32,698 nt of DNA from Planctomycetota bacterium (GCA_018897395.1 JAHIKV010000338.1:1-32698); one strand, 5' to 3'; counted from the stretch's first letter, positions 7,897-16,810 are shown. Made by a program: numbers and translations. The notes: generated by a model not told the origin, from the letters alone.

Positions 7897-9162
7897 ATGC
7901 TTGCATTAAAATTCCGGCCTGGCGACTTGATCAGTTTTGAACTGCCCTTTTCTCTATTCCTTTTCGCGGGCATGTACAAAGCCTCGCCGGGCATGGAGTC
8001 GCTGCAGGGAATATTCGACCTGACCTTGGCCATGGCAATTGTTTCAGTGCTCTTCGGGTTGCTGCGCATTGCCAGGCTAGGCATCTCTATTACGCATGAG
8101 AATCTTAAGTTTTTTGCGGTCTGGGGAATTCTGCTGGTTTACATTATTGCGTCCTATGCTACATCCAACCGTTCGGACTACGCTAATCTCAAGATACTAA
8201 AAGTGGCGGTGTTCACGAATTGGGCCATCATTGCACCGCTTTTTTTGTTTACGAATAAAGAGCACTTCGAGCGTTTTATCCGCTTGATGCTGGCGCTTGC
8301 CGTCTGCAACGCGTTATACGCGCCTATTTTTGGGATTCGACTCGAGACCCTCGGGTACACGGCTTTCGGCAGTGAGAGTTATCAATGGCTGGGAATAACC
8401 GTGGCGACCGGATTTGCGATTGCAGTCGTGGTAATGCTCTTCACGAGAAACTACGCGGAAAAGGGGATCATGGGGATGGTGGCCGCCGTCACGCTGTTTT
8501 CCTTCTTGCTCTCCGGGTTACGTCAGGGGGTCGTGGCCCTGTTCGCGGTAGGCTTGTTCGTTTTATTTTCCGTCCAGGGGAGGCACAAGCTCTTCCCGCA
8601 CGTGATTCGCTTTGCGGTAGTCTTGCTCGTGATAGGCGTAATATTTTTTGGCGTAAAGAATTACTTTGGGGAAAAAGTAGAAGCCGAACTACCCCTCCAA
8701 CGCCTGGCCAGCTTGTTCGGGGAAAACCGCTGGGAAGTGATCGAGTCTTCCCATCGCCCCGCCCTTTGGCTGGAAGGTTTTCATATCTGGTTTCGGAACC
8801 CGTTGCTCGGCGCGGGCTTTGGGGCGTTTGCAGATCTTGGCAGTACCCACTATCCACACAATTACTTCGTGGAATTGTTGGCGGAACTTGGGTTGATCGG
8901 GTTTCTTCTAGGCGGCCTCCTGGTATGGATGCCGTTTAGGGCCATTATGAAGCAGCGAAAAATTAACATGGATTGGATAACTGCATGTTTGGGGGTGATT
9001 TGGGTGCTGTGGTTTGTGCGAATGCAGATTAGCGGAGACTTGACCGTGGACCGAATCCCACTATGTTTTTCCGCACTGGTGGTCAGTTACATCAGCAGGT
9101 TGCCGAAAAATTATCCGCCTCTCTCGGGCAATGTGACCATCGGAAACACGCCCCAGTCCTAG
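7897..9162 (+). CDS. Wzy/WaaL-type O-antigen polymerase or ligase
   Basis: The 421-residue protein has about ten hydrophobic segments and a periplasmic loop at residues 245-310. The loop ends in NPLLGAGFGAFADL…HYPHNYFVELLAELGLIGFLL, the Wzy_C/O-antigen-ligase signature with its conserved H-N-x-x-x-E-x-x-x-E-x-G pattern. It should polymerise repeat units or ligate the finished chain. The sequence is noticeably more AT-rich than neighbours such as rfbB, as is common for wzy genes. No strong ribosome binding site precedes the ATG, and 153 bp of AT-richer DNA separates it from the flippase gene. Confidence 0.82.
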   Translation: MLALKFRPGDLISFELPFSLFLFAGMYKASPGMESLQGIFDLTLAMAIVSVLFGLLRIARLGISITHENLKFFAVWGILLVYIIASYATSNRSDYANLKILKVAVFTNWAIIAPLFLFTNKEHFERFIRLMLALAVCNALYAPIFGIRLETLGYTAFGSESYQWLGITVATGFAIAVVVMLFTRNYAEKGIMGMVAAVTLFSFLLSGLRQGVVALFAVGLFVLFSVQGRHKLFPHVIRFAVVLLVIGVIFFGVKNYFGEKVEAELPLQRLASLFGENRWEVIESSHRPALWLEGFHIWFRNPLLGAGFGAFADLGSTHYPHNYFVELLAELGLIGFLLGGLLVWMPFRAIMKQRKINMDWITACLGVIWVLWFVRMQISGDLTVDRIPLCFSALVVSYISRLPKNYPPLSGNVTIGNTPQS

Positions 9163-9475
9163 AAATCACTTCCAAATTGCGGCTGTCAAGGCGGTGACAA
9201 AAGGACCAAGGAAAATATTTGTGCAAATGTTGGTCAGCGAGGCGGCATGAAACTGAGAAGGAATGAGTTAATCGTTTTTGCTTGGGAAGGATATTCTACC
9301 CCATCCAATTTTCGCGGACGGACTGGAAGTCCATCCTACAGGGATTGTTCAAGTGCGTCTTTTCCAGACCATAATCCCAACACCGGCATAATTCTTGCGC
9401 GAGAAGCGTTCTTCGGAATCAACCTGATAATTACGATCCGCTCCAACAAGGCGGTCTGCGCTACCGCGATTCGAC
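9163..9475. other. Intergenic stretch, AT-richer, no supported gene
   Basis: About 310 bp between the polymerase and the deacetylase gene. One 84-codon open frame (9247-9501) is present, but it has no recognisable family, no clear ribosome binding site, and runs into the next gene. I see no tRNA and no terminator hairpin. Confidence 0.5.
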
Positions 9476-10849
9476 TTGATCAAACACACGCCAATTTCTG
9501 ATCCTCGCGTCCGGTACGCGATTTCGGTGCTGTTGGACAGTCCTGAGGTTGCTAGCTGGCCCCACTGGTTGACTTATACACACGACGCCCCTGATCCTGG
9601 TTTCAAAGGGGTACACATCGTCGCAAGCGACTTTTTCGGCACCCTCTACGGAACGGTGAATTCCCTTCCCCCCTTGCCGTTGCCCGTCATCGAAAATACG
9701 CCGCTGTTGTTCGGGGATCCCGATATTCTACGATTTGGAGACTGCCTAGTTGTAAGAGCGGACATTGTTGCATCTTCATTTTTCCTTCTCACCCGGTATG
9801 AGGAATGGATCCGTCGCGACGTGCGGGACCATTTTGGACGTTTTCCCGGGATCGAATCCCTGCCCTATCGGGCCGGCTTCATCGATCGTCCCATTGTAGA
9901 CGAGTATGCGCTGTTGTTGCGGAGTTGGGCCCGGCAGGTCGGAGTCGAGTTGCCAGAGCCGTCGCGGCGATTTTCCGTGTTGCTTACGCACGACGTCGAC
10001 GAACTCTTCCTTCGTTGGCGACCGGTGGAAATGGCCCGTTCCATTGCCAAGGGGATCATTGGGCGTCAATCGTGGAGGAGTTCGCTGCGTCAGTGTCTGC
10101 TCGCGGCGAATCCACTCCGCGATCCTCTAAACAACATCGGCGAAGTTATCGAGATGGACCGGCGTCTTGTCGACAGCTTCGGCGCCGAGATGTGTGGATC
10201 GGTGTTTTTTTTCATGACGGGAGGGAAGAACCAAAACGGCCGCCGCTATCGCAGCTATCGCATCACGAGCGGTCGCGTTCGTCGGAGCATGAAGCTCGTA
10301 CAGGCCGCGGGGGCGGCCCTGGGATTGCACGCCAGCTTCGAGGCCGGAGAAAACGCCGATCTTGTGTCCTCGGAGCGGGCGTCGTTGGAACGTGTCGCCG
10401 GCGCGCCGATCTTCAGGAATCGCCATCATTATCTGCGATGGCGGGAGATCGAGGATGGCGAGGCGATCGCGTCGGCCGGCATAACGTGGGATTCATCTTT
10501 GGGATACTCCAACGTCGCCGGTTTTCGGCTCGGCGTATGTCATCCGATTACGTTGTTCGATCCCATCAGAGCGAGATCCTTAGCCATTGAGGAGCATCCC
10601 TTGATTGTGATGGACGTATCGCTTTCCAGCAAGATCGGCATGGGACTGAACGAGGAAACCGCAGAGAGAGCAGTGCGTAAGTTTGCCGAAACGACGCGCC
10701 GTCATCAAGGCGAGTTCGTCATGCTTTGGCACAATGCGGCCCTTTCGTCTTGGGGCGCGGACTACCATCGACGCCTCTACCGGAACATGCTGGATTGGCT
10801 AGCAGCGGTTCTCGATGGCGATCGGAGGCAATGTATCGGCAGGTCGTGA
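9476..10849 (+). CDS. Polysaccharide deacetylase, DUF7033 type
   Basis: 457 residues. The N-terminal half has the DUF7033 pattern (PLLFGDPDI, ASSFFLLTRYEEWI, DHFGRFPG, GFIDRPIVDEYALLL). The C-terminal half is a NodB-like barrel with the metal-site motif LLTHDVDEL at about residues 168-176, GLHASFEAG, and RHHYLRW. It probably removes acetyl groups from amino sugars in the locus product. The start is uncertain: TTG 9476 is the only start codon upstream of the conserved block and has no visible ribosome binding site. Confidence 0.8.
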   Translation: MIKHTPISDPRVRYAISVLLDSPEVASWPHWLTYTHDAPDPGFKGVHIVASDFFGTLYGTVNSLPPLPLPVIENTPLLFGDPDILRFGDCLVVRADIVASSFFLLTRYEEWIRRDVRDHFGRFPGIESLPYRAGFIDRPIVDEYALLLRSWARQVGVELPEPSRRFSVLLTHDVDELFLRWRPVEMARSIAKGIIGRQSWRSSLRQCLLAANPLRDPLNNIGEVIEMDRRLVDSFGAEMCGSVFFFMTGGKNQNGRRYRSYRITSGRVRRSMKLVQAAGAALGLHASFEAGENADLVSSERASLERVAGAPIFRNRHHYLRWREIEDGEAIASAGITWDSSLGYSNVAGFRLGVCHPITLFDPIRARSLAIEEHPLIVMDVSLSSKIGMGLNEETAERAVRKFAETTRRHQGEFVMLWHNAALSSWGADYHRRLYRNMLDWLAAVLDGDRRQCIGRS

Positions 10850-10888
10850 TGGCAAACGTATGATTCAGAAGCTACGCAGAGGCACGTG

Positions 10889-12079
10889 ATGATTCCAGGA
10901 AACACAGCACGAGGACGTCAGAGGGTATGCCACGTGTGCTCCGGGCACAGATGGGATGACCCGCGCGTGTTCGACCGGGCATGCGTCAGTCTGGCGAATC
11001 ACGGCTACGACGTGCATCTGATAGCTTCGTCTCTTGACGCGTGCGATATCCACGTTTGCCGAGGAGTGACCGTCCATCCGCTGCCGAGGGCGCCTTCACG
11101 ATTGGCGCGGCTCCGACGGAGTTGGCAGGTGGCGCGGCTTGCCGCAGGGCTTTCTCCCAACCTCTATCACGTACATGAGCCCGAACTGCTCGGCCCAATC
11201 ACGGCCGTGGCGGGGGCTTCTCCCGTCGTTTGGGACGTCCACGAACCATACGTGGAAAAGGTCGCCATACGGAAATGGATCCCCAGAATGTTGAAGCCTC
11301 TGGTCCGCATCGCCTGGGAGCGCCGTGAACGGTCTTTGGTCAAGCGTTGCGCGGCGGTCGTCACGGCAACGCAGTGGCTTGCGCCGCGCTACTATGAAAT
11401 GCACGACCGCGTGGTAGTTGTCGCAAATTACCCGCGCGTGCCAAATCTATCGGAGGAAACTACCGCAACGCGCGACCCTTGTAGCATGGTGTTTACTGGC
11501 CTGATTTGCGAGAGCCGCGGGTTACTGCAAACGATTCAGGCGATGTCGATACTCGCCCAGCGCGGAATCAGACTTGTCCTGGAGTTGGCGGGAATCCCTG
11601 AAACAAAGGATATTCTGCCCCAGCTCTTTTCGGAAGTCGAACGCCTCGGTCTTCGAGACCGCGTGGTGTTTCACGGCCTTTTGCCCCACGTCGATGTGGT
11701 GAACCTTCAGCACCGATGCGGCATTGGGTTGGAGCTTTCCTTTCCCGACGCCGGCAGCAAGGTCGGTTTTCCGATAAAGATGCTTGAGTTCATGCTGGCA
11801 GGGCTGCCGCTGGTCTATTCCGACTTGCCGACGTTCAAGTACTTTGCCGGTTCGACGAACGCCGGAATTGCAGTCGAGCCGACAAGCTCGCAGCAAATCG
11901 CCAACGCGATCGAGCGGCTGGTCTCGCACCCCGAACTTGCTCGCCAGATGGGGCAAAACGGCCGGCGCGCAATCATGGAACGTTTCAATTGGGACTCTCA
12001 GTGGTGTGAACTGCGAAAATTATACGACGAGTTGATTGGACCTCCGCCCACGATGATTGAGGAGGACAAGAAGTGCTGA
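10889..12079 (+). CDS. GT4 family glycosyltransferase
   Basis: 396 residues in a GT-B layout. The N-terminal domain begins RVCHVCSGHRWDDPRVFDRACVSL…GYDVHLIA, followed by YHVHEPELLGP and VVWDVHEPY. The C-terminal nucleotide-sugar domain has MVFTGLICESRGLLQTIQAM and VGFPIKMLEFMLAGLPLVYSD, whose Glu lies in the retaining E-x7-E region. It transfers a sugar from an activated donor onto the growing lipid-linked chain. I took ATG 10889 because AGAGG lies 6 bases upstream; GTG 10886 is one codon earlier. The last codons overlap the next gene. Confidence 0.85.
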   Translation: MIPGNTARGRQRVCHVCSGHRWDDPRVFDRACVSLANHGYDVHLIASSLDACDIHVCRGVTVHPLPRAPSRLARLRRSWQVARLAAGLSPNLYHVHEPELLGPITAVAGASPVVWDVHEPYVEKVAIRKWIPRMLKPLVRIAWERRERSLVKRCAAVVTATQWLAPRYYEMHDRVVVVANYPRVPNLSEETTATRDPCSMVFTGLICESRGLLQTIQAMSILAQRGIRLVLELAGIPETKDILPQLFSEVERLGLRDRVVFHGLLPHVDVVNLQHRCGIGLELSFPDAGSKVGFPIKMLEFMLAGLPLVYSDLPTFKYFAGSTNAGIAVEPTSSQQIANAIERLVSHPELARQMGQNGRRAIMERFNWDSQWCELRKLYDELIGPPPTMIEEDKKC

Positions 12080-12714
12080 TTCCTTGCCAACGACTGCTAG
12101 TTCTAGCCCCACACACCGACGACGCCGAACTGGGCTGCGGCGCGACGATCGCCCGATTCGTCGAGGAAGGCGTTCCAGTCCACGTCGCCGCCTTCTCCAC
12201 GGCGGAGGAGTCGCGGCCTCCGGGCTCCGACGAGGGCATGCTCAAGAAGGAATTTCTGCGGGCGATGCCCGCGCTCGGCGTCGAGCCGGCCAATCTGCGC
12301 GTCTACGATTTCCCTGTGCGGAAACTTTCCTACCATCGCCAGGAGGTGTTGGAGGAACTGGTCTCCCTGCGCACCTCGGTCAATCCCGACATGGTCCTGG
12401 TTCCGTCCGGCGCCGACGTGCATCAGGACCACCAGGTGCTGTACAAGGAAGCCGTGCGCGCCTTCAAGCAGACGACGCTTTGGGGGTATGAATTGCCCTG
12501 GAACCACATTACATTCGCGGCCCAGGCATTCGTTATCGTCGAGGAGCGGCATCTCGACCGGAAATGGCGCGCCTTGGGTGAATACGAATCGCAACTTATG
12601 CTGAATCGGTTGTACTTTCAGGAAGAGTTTGTCCGCAGTCTTGCCCGCGTCCGAGGTGCACAGGTTGGCGCCGAATACGCGGAGGCGTTCGAGGTCGTCA
12701 GAACACGACTCTAG
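12073..12714 (+). CDS. PIG-L family N-deacetylase
   Basis: 213 residues. The zinc-site motif APHTDDAELGCGATIA (residues 12-27; PHxDDxExGCG) and the second metal ligand block PSGADVHQDHQVLYKEAVRA are clear. Family members remove N-acetyl groups from GlcNAc-type sugars or similar compounds. The GTG start at 12073 overlaps the end of the glycosyltransferase gene (stop at 12077), with GAGGACAAGAA just upstream, so translation is likely coupled. This is the second of three deacetylase-type genes in the locus. Confidence 0.88.
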   Translation: MLIPCQRLLVLAPHTDDAELGCGATIARFVEEGVPVHVAAFSTAEESRPPGSDEGMLKKEFLRAMPALGVEPANLRVYDFPVRKLSYHRQEVLEELVSLRTSVNPDMVLVPSGADVHQDHQVLYKEAVRAFKQTTLWGYELPWNHITFAAQAFVIVEERHLDRKWRALGEYESQLMLNRLYFQEEFVRSLARVRGAQVGAEYAEAFEVVRTRL

Positions 12715-12751
12715 GCGAGCTAATCAACTAGCAACAGGACATTCTAATTTC

Positions 12752-12985
12752 ATGCGAATTGCAATCCATCAACCAAACTTCTTTCCTTGGCTGGGCTATT
12801 TTCATCGGGTGTCTCGCGTCGAGCGGTGGGTGTTCTTCGATCACGTGCAAGTGCCGCGTGGAAAGAGCTGGGTGTCTCGTAATCGCATTCTCCTGGCTGG
12901 AACTCCTGCCTGGCTCACAATTCCCATAGAAAAAGGCGGGGAAGATTTCCAAACAAGAAAACACCAGTTTTCCGACAAAGCCTAG
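12752..12985 (+). pseudogene. Truncated WbqC-family protein (N-terminal part only)
   Basis: The frame encodes only about 77 residues. It begins MRIAIHQPNFFPWLGYFHRVSRVE and continues through PRGKSWVSRNRILL and WLTIPIEKG, the N-terminal part of the WbqC family. It then stops, whereas WbqC proteins are usually near 230 residues, as is the intact copy 24 bp downstream. The downstream copy starts with the same HQPNFxPWxGFF/Y pattern but is not identical, so this is an older paralogue that lost its 3' part. It may be non-functional. Confidence 0.7.
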
Positions 12986-13009
12986 TATTGAGTCTCCGAA
13001 AGACCCACA

Positions 13010-13696
13010 ATGATCGCGACCTTGCACCAACCAAATTTCCTGCCGTGGATGGGCTTCTTCTACAAGATTGCCAAGGCGGACCTATTCATCAACTGCGACG
13101 TCTTGGACTACTCCAAGGGCAGTTACACGCAGCGTGTGAAGATCAAGACGATGGCGGGCCCAAAGTGGCTCAGCCTGCCGATCGTCCACACCGGCACGGT
13201 AGGGGAACCCATCAACAAAGTCATCTGTGGCGGCTGGCCGGACTGGCGCGACAGGATCGTCAACGCCTTCAGGGGCAACTACAGCCGGGCGAAGCACTTT
13301 CAGCCCTACTGCGATCAACTGGCCGGCGTCATCGCCTCCGCGAACGAGAATGTCGCGGAGTTCAACACCGTCTTGATTCAGCATTTCTTCGAGACGCTCC
13401 AGATCAAGACGCCCATGGTCATGAGCAGCAGCCTGAGCCTCCCGCCTTGCGACAACCCAACCGATTGGATCATCGCCGTGTGCAAGTCGGTCGGCGCGGA
13501 CACGTTCCTCTCCGGATTCGGCGGTGCCAAGTACCAGGACCAAGGCGCCTATGAGCAGGCGGGCATCAAGCTGGTCTATACCGATTTCAAGCACCCGAGC
13601 TACCCACAGCTCTTCGGCGAGTTCGTGCCGGGTCTCAGCGCCATGGACCTGCTTCTGAACTGCGGGCCTCACAGCCAGACGGTGCTGGGCATCTAA
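13010..13696 (+). CDS. WbqC family protein
   Basis: 228 residues, full length for the family. It has ATLHQPNFLPWMGFFYKIAKADLF at the start, QRVKIKT, WLSLPIVH, and the C-terminal GAKYQDQGAYEQAGIKLVYTDF and HPSYPQLFGEFVPGLSAMDLLLNCG blocks. WbqC proteins recur in O-antigen and capsule loci, often near aminotransferases and acyl-activating genes, and are thought to act in sugar or acyl modification, but their reaction is not firmly known to me. It follows a truncated paralogue and precedes a decayed transposase, so this spot has been rearranged. Confidence 0.85.
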   Translation: MIATLHQPNFLPWMGFFYKIAKADLFINCDVLDYSKGSYTQRVKIKTMAGPKWLSLPIVHTGTVGEPINKVICGGWPDWRDRIVNAFRGNYSRAKHFQPYCDQLAGVIASANENVAEFNTVLIQHFFETLQIKTPMVMSSSLSLPPCDNPTDWIIAVCKSVGADTFLSGFGGAKYQDQGAYEQAGIKLVYTDFKHPSYPQLFGEFVPGLSAMDLLLNCGPHSQTVLGI

Positions 13697-13767
13697 TGTA
13701 GTGTCTTGTAAATAGCGATACTTTTGAGCGGTTGCGTGGTTTCATCTTTTGTAGGAGGATGGAACCC

Positions 13768-14049
13768 ATGAAAACTGCGCCAACAAACGTGCTTTCGGAC
13801 GATGAGCGGAAACTTTTGGCTACATGGTCACGGGGACGGAGTACCCCGGCGCGTCTGGTATTGCGGGCGAAAATCGTTTTGGCGGCCGCCGAGGGCAAGT
13901 TGATCCAGGCGATTATGGACTACATTCAGCAGCACAACCGATCTCCCAAGCCGTTTATGTGGAGGGCCAAGGCCGATAAAATCCTGGCCAAAGTCCAGCG
14001 AATCAGGAAAGTGCTCGATAAAATGTTAAAGACCCTCGACATCCTCTAG
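13768..14049 (+). pseudogene. IS630-type transposase remnant with internal deletion
   Basis: The frame starts MKTAPTNVLSDDERKLLATW after a strong AGGAGG at 13753-13758. It reads the first helix-turn-helix part of an IS630-like transposase (ARLVLRAKIVLAAAEG), then jumps straight to what looks like the C-terminal tail (LIQAIMDYIQQHNRSPKPF and KILAKVQRIRKVLDK). The catalytic DDE core is missing. The junction keeps the reading frame. I cannot find a matching inverted end on the right side, so the element is probably immobile. The next gene starts 5 bp after the stop. Confidence 0.65.
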
Positions 14050-14054
14050 CGCCG

Positions 14055-15278
14055 ATGAACATCCTGCTAATTAACCACTACGCCGGCTCGACCCGTTACG
14101 GCATGGAATATCGGCCGTTTTACATGGCCAAGGAGTGGGTCAAACTTGGGCATCAGGTAACGATCGTGGGCGGGTCATATTCGCACGTGCGCACGCAGCA
14201 GCCCGAAATCGTCGGCAATGTGACCGAGGAGAACGTCGAGGGCATCCGTTACGTGTGGCTGAAAACGCCGAAATATTTCGGCAACGGGACGCGTCGCGCG
14301 CTGAACATGTTCTGTTTCGTCTTCCGGCTGTGGTGGCATCGGAAACGCATCGTGGGCGGATTCCCTCCCGCGGCGGTGATTGCGTCTTCTACTTATCCGC
14401 TGGACATTTATCCGGCTTATCGGATTGCCGAAAAATTCAAATCGCGGCTGCTCTTCGAGGTACACGACCTTTGGCCGCTGACGCCGGTTCAAGTGGGCGG
14501 CATGTCTCCGCGAAATCCCTTCGTGATGCTCATGCAGCGGGCCGAAAACTTCGCCTACCGCAAGTCGGACCGCGTGGTATCGATGCTTCCCAACGCACGC
14601 GAGTACATGTGCGAGCACGGTTTGGCAGAGGAGAAGTTCATCCATATTCCAAATGGCATCAACTTGTCCGAATGGGAGGAAACGCCAACGCCATTGCCGC
14701 CCCAACACGCCGAATGTCTGCAATCGCTCCGAAATGACGGTCGGTTCATCATCGGCTACGTGGGCGGACACCAGCCGTCGAACTCCCTGGGAACGGTGTT
14801 GGAGGCGGCGAAGCTCTTGCGCCATTCCCCCGCCACGTTCGTGCTGGTGGGGCAAGGCTCCGAGAAGGAACGTCTTCAACGTCACGCGGCCGAATACAAC
14901 GTCGACAACGTGGTCTTTCTCCCTCCGATTCCCAAGGCGTGCGTGCCCGCCGTGCTTGCCGCCATGGATGTCTTGTTTCTGGGCTGGAAGAAGATTCCTC
15001 TTTACCGATATGGCGTCAGCCCCAACAAACTTCTCGACTATATGATGGCCGCGAAGCCGGTGATCCACGCCACCGACGCCGCCAACGACCTTGTGACGGA
15101 AAGCCGTTGTGGAATATCTTGCCACCCCGAGGATCCGCACGCGGTCAGCAGCGCCGTCCGGCAATTAATGAAGTTCTCGGCGCCCGATCGCAACAGCATG
15201 GGACAACGAGGTAGGGAATACGTCATCCAACACCTCCAATATGGTGATTTGGCTCGGCGCTTTTTGGAAGCGGTGTGA
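14055..15278 (+). CDS. GT4 family glycosyltransferase, WbuB-like
   Basis: 407 residues, GT-B. The start MNILLINHYAGSTRYGMEYRPFYMAKEWVKLGHQVTI and the LLFEVHDLWPLTP block resemble WbuB-type enzymes of O-antigen loci. The donor domain has YVGGHQPSNSLGTVLEAAKLL, FVLVGQGSEKERL and YRYGVSPNKLLDYMMAAKPVI, with Asp rather than Glu at the last position of the E-x7-E-like motif. It should add a sugar to the lipid-linked intermediate. An IS66-type element sits 28 bp after its stop, so any downstream coupling to the GNAT gene has been broken. Confidence 0.85.
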   Translation: MNILLINHYAGSTRYGMEYRPFYMAKEWVKLGHQVTIVGGSYSHVRTQQPEIVGNVTEENVEGIRYVWLKTPKYFGNGTRRALNMFCFVFRLWWHRKRIVGGFPPAAVIASSTYPLDIYPAYRIAEKFKSRLLFEVHDLWPLTPVQVGGMSPRNPFVMLMQRAENFAYRKSDRVVSMLPNAREYMCEHGLAEEKFIHIPNGINLSEWEETPTPLPPQHAECLQSLRNDGRFIIGYVGGHQPSNSLGTVLEAAKLLRHSPATFVLVGQGSEKERLQRHAAEYNVDNVVFLPPIPKACVPAVLAAMDVLFLGWKKIPLYRYGVSPNKLLDYMMAAKPVIHATDAANDLVTESRCGISCHPEDPHAVSSAVRQLMKFSAPDRNSMGQRGREYVIQHLQYGDLARRFLEAV

Positions 15279-15297
15279 GTGGAAATTGATATTGCCA

Positions 15298-15306
15298 AAC
15301 GCTTCA
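15298..15306. repeat. Target-site duplication of the IS66 element (left copy)
   Basis: AACGCTTCA lies directly before the left inverted repeat. The same nine bases follow the right inverted repeat at 16802-16810. IS66 elements normally duplicate 8 bp, so one base of the match may be chance. Confidence 0.85.
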
Positions 15307-15325
15307 GTAACCGTTCACACCCCGG
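15307..15325. repeat. Left terminal inverted repeat of the IS66 element
   Basis: GTAACCGTTCACACCCCGG; matches the reverse complement of the right end except at one position (C versus T). It includes the transposase stop codon. Confidence 0.85.
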
Positions 15326-16721
15326 GGAGCAATGAAGGAGCGGAATTGTGGGCGAGATGAGCTTCGACGGCGGATGTGACGAAGGAAAATACATTGCGAC
15401 GCTGCTGACGACAACTCTCAATCACCGTCAGCATCGTCTCGACAAATCGACTGCCCCCTACGCTTTGAGTTCCAAACGACAGCTTTCTCCAGATCACCGC
15501 ATGACGCAACGATCGCTCGCCCGCGTTGTTCGTCGGCTCGATACCTTCATGCCGCAAAAACGCCCACAGCCACCCACGATGCTCGTACAACTCCCGGCAT
15601 GTGCCGCGCACGTTGCGACTGGCGCTTTCCGTGCCGCGCAGCAGCAAACGCTCCGCCTTGCGGCGGACCGGACCCATCCGACGCAGCAATGCCGCCCGCG
15701 TGATCCTGCCGGCGCGGTAATCGCCCCAATGCTCGAACAACTCGCAGGTGACGCGTCGCAAGCGATGCCCAAGGTATTTCGCCTGGCCGTCGCCGCCGTC
15801 GATGATCGCCTGAAAGTCGCGTTTCAGGTGCGCCCAGCACCATTGCAATCGCCCCACCTGCCAGTACATCTTGGCCCGATCGCAGGTGACAACGCCGCCG
15901 AACTTGTCGGTCGGGAAGGCATCGAGCGCCGTCGCTTCGCGCGTCGGCCGCACCGCGAACACCGTGAACATCCGGGCCACGAACGTCCACAGCCACGCCT
16001 TGCCGTTTTCCTGCTTGGTCGCCGTTTCGTCGATGTTCAAGTGGTCTTGCGACGGCAGTTCGGCCGCCGCCTCTTCGTACAACGGCCGCAAGGCCGCCGT
16101 CACTTGGTTTTGCATTTTCACCGCCGTTGCCGGGCAACACGGCTGGCCCAACAGCGATTCGAGGAACTCGGCCGTCCGCCGCTTGCTCTGACGATAGTAG
16201 GCCATCAGCAGTGCGGTGAACGCCATCAGCCGCGGCCCCGACTGGCCTTGCGGCACGCCGACGGGCAGTTCCGCGCACGTCGTTTCGCGGCAACAGGGGC
16301 ACGTCAGTCGATGCCGCTGATACTCGACCACGATCGGCTTGATCTTGGGCAATTCCCACACCTGATGTCGCAGCGGTTCCGGGTCGGAGCCGGAGAGTTT
16401 CGCGCCGCAGCGTCGGCATTCGACGGGTTTGAGCGGTTTTACATCGTCGCAGTCCTCGGCCGGAATCAATGGGCGTTCGTGTTTTTCGTGGCCGGGCTGC
16501 CCGCCGCGTTTCTTCTTCGATTTGCGTTTCTTCGTCTGCGGTCGGGCGTGCGGATGTTGCGAACTGGGCGGCAGCGAGGAGTTTTGTGGGTTCAGGCCCA
16601 ACCGAGATTCGAGTTTCGCAATCCGATCCAGCAACGAAAGCACGAAAGCACGAACGGCCGGAGTCATCTCGGCATCGAGTTCGGGCGGAATCGTCAGTGG
16701 ATTTGGTTGAGTGGACGACAT
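15315..16721 (-). CDS. IS66 family transposase
   Basis: 468 residues. Domains in order: N-terminal leucine-zipper-like segment (ILSLLDRIAKLE type), NSSLPPSSQ with a Lys/Arg-rich linker and GGQPGH, a zinc-finger-like C-x2-C … C-x2-C block (CRRCGAKL, CPCCRETTC), then the DDE core with LNIDETATKQ, VTCDRAKMYW, WCWAHLKRDFQ and the final EPTNNAGERSLRHAVIWRKLSFG. All expected blocks are present without frame breaks, so it is likely active. The stop codon lies in the left inverted repeat. Confidence 0.93.
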   Translation of the reverse strand: MSSTQPNPLTIPPELDAEMTPAVRAFVLSLLDRIAKLESRLGLNPQNSSLPPSSQHPHARPQTKKRKSKKKRGGQPGHEKHERPLIPAEDCDDVKPLKPVECRRCGAKLSGSDPEPLRHQVWELPKIKPIVVEYQRHRLTCPCCRETTCAELPVGVPQGQSGPRLMAFTALLMAYYRQSKRRTAEFLESLLGQPCCPATAVKMQNQVTAALRPLYEEAAAELPSQDHLNIDETATKQENGKAWLWTFVARMFTVFAVRPTREATALDAFPTDKFGGVVTCDRAKMYWQVGRLQWCWAHLKRDFQAIIDGGDGQAKYLGHRLRRVTCELFEHWGDYRAGRITRAALLRRMGPVRRKAERLLLRGTESASRNVRGTCRELYEHRGWLWAFLRHEGIEPTNNAGERSLRHAVIWRKLSFGTQSVGGSRFVETMLTVIESCRQQRRNVFSFVTSAVEAHLAHNSAPSLLPGV

Positions 16722-16782
16722 AGTGTAAGTCGTCCCAGAAAATCCCGTTTGTGTCCAGATCAGTTTTTCGATAAATTACACA

Positions 16783-16801
16783 CCAGGGTGTGAACGGTTA
16801 C
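16783..16801. repeat. Right terminal inverted repeat of the IS66 element
   Basis: CCAGGGTGTGAACGGTTAC, the inverted partner of 15307-15325, upstream of the transposase start. Confidence 0.85.
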
Positions 16802-16810
16802 AACGCTTCA
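16802..16810. repeat. Target-site duplication of the IS66 element (right copy)
   Basis: AACGCTTCA directly after the right inverted repeat, identical to 15298-15306. Confidence 0.85.

Larger units (their letters stand above)
15307..16801 (-). mobile_element. Complete IS66-family insertion sequence, 1495 bp
   Basis: The ends are 19-bp inverted repeats with one mismatch: GTAACCGTTCACACCCCGG at 15307-15325 and CCAGGGTGTGAACGGTTAC at 16783-16801. They begin with the GTAA typical of IS66. A perfect AACGCTTCA direct repeat flanks both sides. A single full-length transposase gene fills the element on the minus strand, with no tnpA/tnpB accessory genes, as in single-ORF (ISBst12-like) members. Perfect flanks and an unbroken gene point to recent insertion between the WbuB-like glycosyltransferase and the GNAT gene. 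Confidence 0.9.

Noticed and set aside
9247..9501. 84-codon open frame before the deacetylase gene
   Set aside because: No family, no clear ribosome binding site, overlaps the deacetylase start in another frame.
15348..16793. 481-codon open frame on the plus strand
   Set aside because: It lies antisense to the IS66 transposase, whose conserved motifs are clear; the plus-strand product is Arg/Gln-rich and has no family features.
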